Positions 1 to 10,600 of a stretch of DNA of 64,000 nucleotides are shown piece by piece. Made by a program: the position numbers and the translations under genes. Source of the DNA: Tubiluchus corallicola (Eukaryota; Priapulida; Priapulimorpha; Priapulimorphida; Tubiluchidae). Location of the stretch: contig JAQGDQ010000013.1 in NCBI GenBank assembly GCA_030141605.1, positions 574,447-638,446 on the forward strand, in the 5' to 3' direction. The notes beneath the pieces were generated by a model. The model was given only the letters and a program-made list of their open reading frames with translations. It was not told the DNA's origin and did not search any database. The stretch's first letter is position 1, and each line of letters starts with the position of its first letter.

Positions 1-1
1 G

Positions 2-181
2 GACCTGCAGAAAAACAATGAACACGTTAGTGCTGAACTTAATGCTGTCGAGTCAAAGTATGAAGCGTTACTTCAGTTTGCTAACGGAAATGGTATTACT
101 GAAGTTCCTGTGGCTGTTTTAAACCACGAAACAGCTGCAAAAACACGAAGTAGTAAAAAACTAATCAGTTTAAACAAATAA
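2..181 (+). CDS. 3' end of an unrecognised open frame, partial at window edge
   Basis: An open frame enters from the window edge and ends at a TAA about 60 codons in. The residues are mixed polar and look coiled-coil-like (DLQKNNEHVSAELNAVESKY near the start), with a basic C-terminal tail. No family is recognised. A degenerate non-LTR retrotransposon ORF1 lies about 1.3 kb downstream on the same strand, so this could be the 5' part of the same relic. It could equally be a short host exon. The piece is too short to decide. Confidence 0.3.
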   Translation, partial: DLQKNNEHVSAELNAVESKYEALLQFANGNGITEVPVAVLNHETAAKTRSSKKLISLNK

Positions 182-1489
182 TGTAAAGCAGCACTACGAT
201 TACTGTGATGATTTGTAGGTTTTTCACAATTGTATGTAAACAGTCATAATATTAAATATATTATTTAGGAATTTGTGTCAAAAATGGGTCCTAATTACTT
301 TAATGGCAATCGACAGATCACAAGCCATGTTTAGCCATGCCCAACTTGATGACGAAACACACATGCTCACTCCCTCACTGCAAGTGCTTACAGCATGCAA
401 ATAAACTGGAAATTACATGGAAAAAATTTTACTAATACATTTGGTATGGGTAAATTTCATCCTAGTAATTGTGGTATGAGGAAAGTTTGGTACTGGGAAA
501 ATTGGATACAGGGAAAATGTGGTACTGGTAAAGTTTAAATCAGTACTGGCAAAGGTTGGCAAGCTTTTTCGGTACAAGTAAATATTGTACAAAGTAAAAA
601 TGGTACAGAACAGATGCTAGGAAAGTTTAGTACAGAGAAAGTATGGTACAAGGAAAGTGTCTTTTATAAAATCTACAAATTGATCATACGTTTAAGATCA
701 TATTATGAATGATCAGTCTTGAAGACTTATGCAAGCAATATTAGGGTTTAAACAACATAAGTTAATTACCCCAGATAAACTGTTAATAACAAATAAGAGG
801 TCTGCCAAATACTGGAAGTTTGGAATATTGCCCAAATTTCCTTTATAAGCAGCAACTGTTACTACTTTCAAACCACTCAAGTTTTCTAGAATGATCATCA
901 ACATGAAGGAAGTACCTGATCATCGCAGCTCTCTTTGCTGTCGCTGCTGCTGCTGCTGAATATGGTCTGAATAAAGACAGGCCGCGATGGCCTCGTCTAC
1001 CAGTTCATAACTGTTGTTGCACATTTATCTTGCTTTTTCCTCACTTGTTTCAGTCGTATACAACTTAAAGATGAAACATTAAACATGCAACCAGGCGAAG
1101 TCTTTGATAAACTTAATGATAAACTCTGGACAAGAAAATGAACAATCCCAAGTCAACATATAGTGCAATGGTAAGCGTTAGTACTGGTTTAGTAAACAAC
1201 ACAATAGTAAAGGGCAGTCATGTAGCCATCAAAAAAGTGCCATATCGATCCTAACCGCACAGTAACAATTGATAATGTTAAAGATCCACACATAGCTAAT
1301 AACAGTGCAATTATAACGAAAAATGTGTGTGAACACTTCCCTCACACTAAGTTTGATTCAGCCTTTAGGACTTCGAAAGGCAAGATTCAAATACAGCTTT
1401 GCGATACCGAAACACAATAATAAGCAACTGGGAACCCTACTATCTCAGGACAAACGCTAATGTGAGAAAGCCAGTTAAATAACACCTGG

Positions 1490-1910
1490 GGTTATTAAAA
1501 GACTGTGTGATTCAGAGACTTCGCTAAGTGATGATGAGTTACTAGCTGATCTTAAAGAAGCTGAAATTGTTTAATGTTTAAAAGGAAAAGTGATACAGTA
1601 AAGGTTGAGTTTGCATTGAAAGTAGACCCTGACAATACTATGAAAAATGATATACCAGTAGGAAAAAGTGTTCAATGCTAAACAAAGTCCTCTACGATGC
1701 TGTAACTGTCAGAAATTTCGACATGTATCCCAGTGGTGTGACCAACCTGTTAAATGCGGGAAATGTGCAGGAAATGATGGAACCGCTAGTTGCAATGCAG
1801 ATAAAAAACAATGTGCTGACTGCAAAAAAATCACATGAAGCCTGGAGCCGGGAATGTAAGGTATATTTAGACGAGGTGGTACGGCTTAAACAAAATAACT
1901 CACCATGAAA
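1490..1910 (+). pseudogene. Degenerate non-LTR retrotransposon ORF1 (gag-like zinc knuckles)
   Basis: Reading across frames gives a GVIKRLCDSETS-type segment (about 1490-1570) followed by cysteine/histidine knuckles at about 1690-1905. The first knuckle has C-x2-C-x4-H-x4-C spacing (CCNCQKFRHVSQWC). Two more Cys clusters follow (VKCGKCAGND, QCADCKK), then SHEAWSRECKVYL. This is the usual end of ORF1 nucleic-acid-binding proteins in Jockey/CR1-like LINEs. The knuckle frame and the SHEAW frame differ by one base and stops interrupt the region, so this copy is dead. Fainter ORF1-like residues extend upstream to about 1040. Confidence 0.6.
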
Positions 1911-2349
1911 TGTAATAGGTGTAAAAATCCAACTCGTTTAAATGGCAAAAAACTCGAGGTTCCCTTTGCTTCAATAACTAGCATTTAAATTGCACGCATA
2001 TCTACCTCACAGATTGTAATACAGTGGAAAATGAAACCAGGACGTGTGAAGTGTGTAATGACGAATTATTTATTTTAATCAGTTAGATAATGATTACAAT
2101 TTCTTAAGCGCGATTTAATTATCACACTACGTAGTAGATAGGTTGTTAGTACGTGTTATTCAAGAAACACTCATTTGAAACTTTTGCATATGGTGTAATG
2201 CATCAAGCATACTAAAATTATTGTAATGATTACAAAATAAATGTATTGTATAATTGAGTGCTAGTGAATTATAGCATTGTTTAAAACAAACACTTACATG
2301 TTAATTAAAAACAGTCTTTAAATAAACAATAAAACAAATGATTACACTA

Positions 2350-2760
2350 GTTAAAAATGTCTTTCCAACGCTAGGTGGCAGGTTTTGGGACATTCGTTTA
2401 GGCAAATGTCTGACAATGTTTGACATAATTTTTCGTTATCGTTGAATTGATTAAAAAGATTTTTGAGTTTAAATACTGGAATAACAAAGTACGAATATCA
2501 TCATAAAGTGGACAATGCAATAAAACGTGACTTTCATACTCGACCATTAATTGATCACAAAAATAACACAATGTTTGATCTTCTGGCATATTAGTGTACT
2601 TTCAAATATCTAACATAATGGGAGCAGCTCCACATCTAAATTTAGCTAATGCACTTCTATGGCTTTTGGGCAAAATACTTGATACAAATAATTCAGTGTT
2701 ATAGTTCTTTTTAAAAAGCTTATAGGATCTCAGCTTATTACAGTTTATTTATTTTAACAA
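2350..2760 (-). pseudogene. 3' end of a LINE ORF2 (C-terminal Cys/His domain)
   Basis: The minus strand reads an ELFVSSILPKSHRSALAKFR segment, then a stop, then MPEDQTLCYFCDQL and [15 protein letters not shown]. An arginine-rich 'R..LAKFR.G' stretch followed by C-x2-C and H-x4-HC is typical of the C-terminus of non-LTR retrotransposon polymerases. One in-frame stop lies between the two halves and the reverse transcriptase is missing, so this is a 5'-truncated relic. The boundary on the low-coordinate side is not clear. Confidence 0.6.
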
Positions 2761-2962
2761 ATATTTATCGAGCATTCTAAAAAGTGCTTAGAAAAGGTAT
2801 ATGAATTACCTAAGAATTACAAAACTCTGCCTACACAAACTTTTGCACTAGGAAAAATGTAGAAGGAACTAATTTAGATAATTTACTTGGTTGGTTTGGG
2901 CACTTCATAAAGTGGCCAGGTTCTAAAGAAAACCCGGTTTTTTTCCACACTTTGCCTGAAAC

Positions 2963-3820
2963 CAGTGGTGTCGTGCCATAAGGGCCCGGGCCCCCCCAAT
3001 TTTTTTAGAAAATGTCAAAAATTTGAAGGGTGTCAGCGGCTCGTAATGCGACCGGTAAGCAAATTTATTTCCGACTTTTTGACACGCAATAGCGGGCCAG
3101 CGCTCCATAAATGCGAACAGTATGAGCATGAGTATGTGCTTACCTGAAAGTCAGGATGTAGTTAATTTGTTTGCATGTAATCTATTCAGGAGGCAGGCAG
3201 GAACAGTTAACAAAGCAGCTCGTTGAGTAGCATTAGCGTCTTTGCACAAAAGACTGTTAGTTAACAAAACTCGAGCTTCATTCAGCAGTGTGTTATAATA
3301 GAGAATAAGTGAAATAATAGAGCAAAAACAATGCAAACATTGAAGTCATGTTGAGCTAGCCTAGTACCAGAGAGTCAGTTTGTCGAGCTAGCCTAGTACC
3401 AGAGAGTGGGTTTGGGAGATACAAATTGATGAGCCACGGCTCAGCCACCTCCTGATTGGACATTACCGACTCTTTGCAACTCCTTAGCGACTCTTTCCCA
3501 CGAGTTTGCTGCATAAAAGGGCGTGATTTTGAGCACATTTCATCATTTTCCTCCTGCTAGGAAAATCTTTGCTAGTTTTCGCTGCGATTTTAGCTATATT
3601 TCTTAAACGATGTCAAGGCAGTCCAATCTGACTTCATTTTTCAAGTCCAACCGTGTTCCCGCAATTTGTCAAGAATGCTCTCCGCAGTACAATGAGTCAG
3701 GCACGACTGAGTGACCTGATGATCCTTGTAGTTGAGGCTGAGAAAACAAAGAATATGGACTTGAAGTCTGTGGTTGAGCTCTTCTGGAGTGATGTTCTGC
3801 GTCGGATTCCTGACAGCTAA
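2963..3820 (+). mobile_element. Internally deleted hAT/ZMYM-like DNA transposon
   Basis: The left end begins CAGTGGTGTCG, a hAT-like terminus, followed by a GC-rich stretch. A promoter-like segment at about 3450-3530 has ATTGG and GCATAAAAGG. A short frame starts at ATG 3610 (MSRQSNLTSFFKS), the usual start of zinc-finger-MYM/hAT-type proteins. A different frame at 3680-3820 encodes the typical C-terminus of the same proteins (QARLSDLMILVVEAEKTKNM, ending VLRRIPDS and a stop). The whole catalytic middle is missing. No matching right terminus was found downstream, so the right boundary is given only to the stop codon. Confidence 0.6.
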
Positions 3821-4314
3821 TAAATATTTAATTAAATTTTAATTTAATTTTTAATTTTAATTAAGTTTCCGTTGCTATAGCTTTAAGTTAAATGCCAGTT
3901 GGGAATAAATAAATCGTTCTGTTTACTGCCACGTTTTATGATGCTAGGAAACTGGTCTAGAAAGGAAAGGATTGCCCGTTGAGAACACGTTTTCCTTGCA
4001 GAATACTTCTAGTACTTCCCAACCTGAAAGATACGAAAAGTTTGTTAGTGCAAATAACCGTGCTACTTCTAAATAAGCACACATGTGTAACTACTCTAAA
4101 AAAATCAGAGCTACTGCTAATTAATGGAAGTTAATGTAGTTTGGTTGTCTTGTTGAAAATTTTAGCACATCATTTTGTTAATTAACAGCGGCTGTTGATT
4201 TTTTGTGGGGAGTTCGAGTTCTCCACACTGAATTGACATCAGTGCAGGCGACTATTTATTAGTTCTGCCTTTATTCTGCTAATTCCTCTTGCCTTGTAGA
4301 AAAGTAAGACCGGC
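3821..4314. other. 3' flank of TTLL-A, no further gene seen
   Basis: AT-rich sequence between the hAT relic and the TTLL-A stop codon. Apart from the TTLL-A poly(A) signal nothing is recognised. Confidence 0.5.
4270..4275 (-). terminator. Poly(A) signal of TTLL-A
   Basis: TTTATT on the plus strand reads AATAAA on the minus strand, 40 nt after the TTLL-A stop codon. This is the expected position for the cleavage signal of the terminal exon. Confidence 0.6.
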
Positions 4315-4602
4315 TTATGGAGTATAGCCCACAAGGGAAATCATTGAATTCCAGACTGTTCTCAGATATATAAATTGATTTAGGAAATTACCTTTCTGTG
4401 GCTGATAATGGTACTTTTTCGTCCAGGCGTCTATAAGTAAGTTACTGTAGCGTTTATGTTCAAAATATTTTAAGTATTTATGAGATGTTGGACTTGGAAA
4501 GATGCGCTGGAAACCTCCACGCCTCTGATACTCGTCTTCTGTTTCTACTAGTTCACGTACGTCAGCTGGTGTGAGATCATCTAGAATATTTGAACTCACA
4601 TT
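4315..4602 (-). CDS. TTLL-A exon 13 (TTLL4/5-type C-terminus, stop)
   Basis: Acceptor TTTCAG|AATG; 95 codons then TAA. It contains [38 protein letters not shown] and YSNLLIDAW, the conserved tail of TTLL4/TTLL5-like enzymes. It is the clearest exon for placing the family. Confidence 0.94.
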   Translation of the reverse strand, partial: NVSSNILDDLTPADVRELVETEDEYQRRGGFQRIFPSPTSHKYLKYFEHKRYSNLLIDAWTKKYHYQPQKGNFLNQFIYLRTVWNSMISLVGYTP

Positions 4603-7600
4603 CTGAAAGCAAAAAAATACTGTTACTTTTATCTATTCGGTAACAAAATTACTTGTAACATGCACTTTTTCTATAAAATAATATCGCGTAACTTGTGCCT
4701 TTTCAATTTGGAGACATTCAATTTTCAGTCGCGCAACAGAAAGTTGCAAAATCTGTAAGTGACTTAAGTCTATAAGACGGCACAGACATATGCAACATAT
4801 ATGCAACAAAGGCAAATGTGCAACTAAAAAGTAGCGCAACTAAAAGTTACAATCTGGGCTGAAGCTTTTAGTTAAGCAACTGTAATATACTGTTCTCAAT
4901 GAGAGCACGCAGATGTGCATTTTCAATTGCTCAACTTTTAGCCAAGTAAAATATTTAAGGGTAAGAAGAAGGCAGTGTCTTATGAAGTGGCATCTTCAAA
5001 TATACAAAAGACAGAACACAAATACGTATTAATTAAGATAAATCATTTTTATTGTTTTTGCTATCATCTTTTAAGAGATTTAGTAACAAATTCAGAAACT
5101 GGAGAGCAAAAATTTAATACAAAGTTTTCAAAGTGCATGATCACCTCATGAGTCCACATCTCAACACAATCAATAAATTTTTGCTGCCCACAGCTAAGTT
5201 TTTCCTACTGTGTCTTGTGAACGCCGTCCGCTTTGTAAAGAGCGATTTCCCGTGAAACCTCTCCTTGTGGCGACTGTGTATCGTACTTTAACATTGTGTC
5301 ACTGACCTTACCACCGGAAGTATTCTGGAAGCTGTTATACTAGCCAATAAGATGAACATTAGAATGTGTCTTAGTTTACCTTATTGTTAACCTTATTATT
5401 ATTATTAGTTAAACTTATTGTGTTCGTCAGTGTACTATGTTCAATATACTATATGATCACATATGCTAAACAAGACTTTGTGTTTTATACTTCAACACAC
5501 GGCGATAATTGTAGTGAACAGCTAGTACAGAAGTACAAAACCATATCATTATTAATGGTAACGAACAAAGACTTCATTCATTATTATTGATACCTAGCTA
5601 CCAAACACCATCGTCATTACTTAATTATACACCTGGTCGGTCACTCAAGCTCCATACTCCTGTACTCAGTGCGTCACTCCACTTTTATACAATTTTGTTC
5701 GTAATGTATGCTAGTACATCACAGTTGCTACACCAGTCACCTAGGCCCCATACTCCTGTGCTCTGTGAGCCGTCTCCACTTTTTATCTAAACTTTGTTCG
5801 TAATGTATGCTAGTACATTTCAGATGCTACACGAGTCACCTAGGCCCCCATACTCCTGTGCTCTGTGCTCTGTGCGTCGTCTTCACTTTTTATGCAATTT
5901 TTGATCGTAATGTATGCTAGCGCTGCACGGCTGAGCTTCTGACATATTGTGTTATAAAACATGCCTACATAACTTATATAGAGCAGTAAGAGAAGCCCAA
6001 AGATAAGAGTTGTTTCTCTGAGCCTGAAGTAACTTTTTCACCACTTAATGTCCAAATAGGTAATGTACAGCTCAATAAACAGCAGGTCATCAAAGCTGTT
6101 TGGACTCGTTCCAAATATGTAAAAAATTTACATAGAATCTATCAAATAGTCTTTTCAGTAATTGTTGTTGGGTAAGCCCATGTATTTCCGGTGTCTATTT
6201 GTCCTTTTATCAATTAATAATGCACAGATGCCATCTGATCACCGAAGTTCAGCAATGTAGAGCCTGGTTAGTACTTGGATGGGTGACCGCCTAGGAATAC
6301 CAGGTGCTGCAGGCTTGCGGGATGCCCACTCTGTATCTCGACACTAGGCGGAGGAGTTGCAAAAGCAGCCAACGGCTAGAGGGTGGAGGAGGTCAAGTGA
6401 CCCAATGGCCATGTGTAGAGGAGTAAACCTTCCAAATCAGGAGTGAAGCCCCGAAGGCAGACTAGTGCAGCATGCTCATTGACTCCGGCAGCTCCTGCAG
6501 CCAACCTGGTGCCAAACGTATCGCTCCGCTTTCCTTTGGACTACACCAGCGAGGAAGAGAGGGGGTTCCTGTTGTCTGGGCAACTCAGGATCTCCATACA
6601 ACTTGCCCAGACGTGCGCCCTGGAGACGTTCAAGGATCGCACTGCTCAGCCACAGTCGACGCTGCAGCTCCATCAATGTGATCAATAACTGACTCTCTTG
6701 GCGCACACTCCATTGTCTTCAGAGACAGAAGGATGCCAACCAATGCACAGATACATGCAACTGTTCAGGCTCCATATCACCAATTACGCAATTAAAAATT
6801 GTATGTCTGAGCGCCCGGTTTTGGTACACCAGTAAACTTGCAGCGATTTTCAGTGTAAAATTTTAGCTGAGCAAGTGAATATTGCATGTCTAATAGAATT
6901 AGGAGTAAATCGAATCTCTTTCAGAACAAATTAACGTGTAACACTTCTTTTGTAGCAAAATTAAGTGACTACGTGTAACTGGTTCTTTTTTCGTAACAAA
7001 ATTGTGTAACTCGAACCATTTTGTAAAAAAATTAGAGTAACTCGTACCTCTGCCATAACGCTTTTCGTAAAGAATAAACGCTTTTGTTTTTCACGGATTG
7101 TAAGAGTAGAGTCTAACAAAGATGGCGGCTCAAAGACAGGTCCAACAAAACCATCAGATAAAACAGACGAATTCCTAGATAAGAAAAATGAAAAAACGTG
7201 CAAAGATTAAACAGTTTGCCCATTTGTACGCCTGATAGCTTGCTTGCTTTTTTCTATTTAATTGGCATTTGACATATACTTTTCACAATCATCTTCATCA
7301 CTGCTGCTACCGTCGTCGTCGTGATCATCATCATCATCTATTACTGCATTTGTCCATTTATGTTTCTTTGGCTGTACCACATTGTCTACATGTTTCATCT
7401 AATATAGCCTATAAGCAGGTGTAATAATATCTGAATTTCAGGTCAATGAGTGAAAATCAGTGGTTATTTTTTATATTACAAATTGCTATAAAAAGTTAGA
7501 AACCGGGTCAGACCGGGAGGCCTCGCCCAATTGACCAGGCAGGTAGCTCACTGGCAGTTGACCGGGTCCGTTCCAACTCTGATCACAATTGCTAATATTC

Positions 7601-10600
7601 ACGCGCATACTATGTCAGCCAACACAGGCATACGTAATTGTAGTGTTTTGAAATACGTACTAGAGAATAATTTACAAGACTCACCTTACAGTGGTCATAC
7701 TGAACAGAAGTTTTCCGGATAATGACTGTTTTGGTATTCGATGTCCAACAATGTTAAAAACATCTCGTGCAACCGGTCCAGAAACACTTCTGCTTAACGC
7801 TGTAGTCGCAGATAACCTGTTTTATGTGAGAAAAAGTCGACAGTTAGTCATGGTTTAATATCTGCAGTAACGTCAACCTAAATTATAGTTTAAAATTGCA
7901 GTGTAAGCTGATTGCTAACTGTGATACAAGGTCTAGGACACAAGGTCTAGTAAACTAACTAGACTTTGGACTTTCGTAGTATTTATGGTCTTTCTAAATT
8001 TTCTACAACTTCTATTCAAAACTTTAATGATAGTAAATAATTAACAATTGACGATCTTGTTAAGTGCAATATTGCTGCATTCATGCTCAAAACCCATTTT
8101 AATTTCATTTCGCACTTTTTCATAAATCCTATAAACAAATATATCAAACACCATAGCGCTAGCCATAACGAATACTATGTCAAATATTGCAGAACCAAAG
8201 TTGCTAAACATTTTATTTCTTTTGTAGGTCCCAATATTTGGAATTCTACTCCTTGTAATATTAGAACAATATCACGAATACCTAGATTTAAGAAGGAGAT
8301 GAAAATTTTTCTCTTAAATATGCATTAGGTATATTTGGCCTTGAGCTATTCCTCTCTTATTGCTTACCATGTTGGTTGCCACTCACAGTCCGTCCTTGTT
8401 CATAACACACTTGTACTTGATGAAGCCATTTCAATGCATTTTCATCAGTATCACATCATCATTTCTTTGCATTTTTTACAATTTTTAGCTTTCTTACCTA
8501 TTTTACTGTCATCTCAGCCCTTTCATTGTTCATGTCTTTTACTCTGTCCCTAATACCCAACAATAAACGATGCATTGCAGTTGGGCTTTTCAAGTCCTAA
8601 CTTCTAGCACAGCTGTAAGCAGTTGCTTATTAATTATTCATTTATTAACAGATCACTTAACAAGTAATTTACTTATTCATTTATTAACAGATCACTTAAC
8701 AAGTTATTTACTTATTCACTTATTAACGGATCACTTAACAAGTAATTTACTTATTCATTTATTAACGGATAACTTAACAAGTAATTTACTTATTCACTTA
8801 TTAACGGATCACTTAACAAGTAATTTACTTATTCATTTATTAACAGATCACTTAACAAGTAATTTACTTATTCATTTATTAACAGATCACTTAACAAGTA
8901 ATTTACTTATTCATTTATTAACAGATCACTTAACAAGTAATTTACTTATTCACTTATTAACAGATCACTTAACAAGTAATTTACTTATTCATTTATTAAC
9001 AGATCACTTAACAAGTAATTTACTTATTCACTTAACAGATCACTTAACAAGTAATTTACTTATTCATTTATTAACAGATCACTTAACAAGTAATTTACTT
9101 ATTCACTTATTAACAGATCACTTAACAAGTAATTTACTTATTCACTTATTAACAGATCACTTAACAAGTAATTTACTTATTCACTTATTAACAGATCACT
9201 TAACAAGTAATTTACTTATTCACTTACTAACAGATTACTTAACAAGTCATTTACTTATTCACTTATTAACAGATCACTTAACAAGTAATTTACTTATTCA
9301 CTTATTAACAGATCACTTAACAAGTAATTTACTTATTCACTTATTAACAGATCACTTAACAAGTAATTTACTTATTCACTTATTAACAGATCACTTAACA
9401 AGTAATTTACTTATTCACTTATTAACAGATCACTTAACAAATAATTGTCAGGAATTTTGCTTTCATTTTGTTTGCTATTATGCACTGTACATAATTGTAA
9501 TGGTGTTTTTCCCTAATAAACAATAAAAAACATCCAACATACATTGACTTTGGGGGTTATGCAATGTACATAATTGTAATGGTGTTTTTCTTTAATAAAC
9601 AATAAAAAAACATCGAACAAAACAAGAGCTCGTTCTATTGTGAAACATTCTTCCAGCTGTTGGTTTTACTTACCCAGGATAATGATTGAATTCTAACAAC
9701 CACAGATTCAATTTATCGTCTATTATAAAATCCACTCCATAGAGTTCATAGAAAGCATGGGGAACGGACGACAGTGTGTTGATCATCTTGTAAAGAATTC
9801 TTTCAAAGCTACAAAAAGTTAGAAACACCGTGAGTTGTTGTCTCAAAAGGCAAGTGTCACTTTGTCATGATAAAATCTTCCTCAGAGCAATTCCTCGTCA
9901 GCTAGCTGGAATGAATACAAGTTCGCCTCGTATTAACGTAATTAAAATGATGTCAGCAGCAAGCTTGATAAAATTTACGACTAGTTTGAAACGAAATGAA
10001 ATAATTTGAAACGACATATTACGAAATGAGCCGACATTTGTTGATGAAATAAAGCACTTTAGACATCAGACGTAAGAAAGTAACATTAGCAGTTTTAATA
10101 ACTTCGTTCCCAAAGAACTTCTGTTGTGGATAAAAGAGTGTCTCATTAAAATATGGTGCAAATTAAGAAGTTATACAGCGTATCAACTAGCAAAACTATC
10201 GGATGCGCAGATAGGTCACGTGATATGCTAAACTCACCTGATGATTTGTTTTATAAGCTGGTCTTTCATTGTTTCCCACAGTGATTTTGTATTAATCCCT
10301 TTGCTTTCCAAATATTGCCAGAATGTTCGAAGACTCCTAAAATTTAGACAGGTTGTACGGAAACAAATAAGAACAATTATGTCAACGAAATTATGATGCA
10401 ATTTTCGTTATTCTGGGTGTATTTAATAATTAACCCCATTAATCTATGGGCCAGAGTCCAGACCAAATATCCATACCATCTCAGAGGACAAATTGTAGTT
10501 GCATTTTTAATTTCTTATGCATCTCTAGGTTATATTTCATTTTCTGGACCATCCCCAAAATTTGTATATGGCAAGGAAGAGGCTACACAGTATTGCAAAT

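Noticed and set aside
6232-6320. A functional 5S rRNA gene
   Set aside because: The 5' third is missing, the conserved stem positions are changed, and target duplications show it is the head of a retroposed element.
8570-9526. 318-codon open frame ([13 protein letters not shown] repeats)
   Set aside because: Entirely generated by a 39-bp tandem repeat; no start context or domain.
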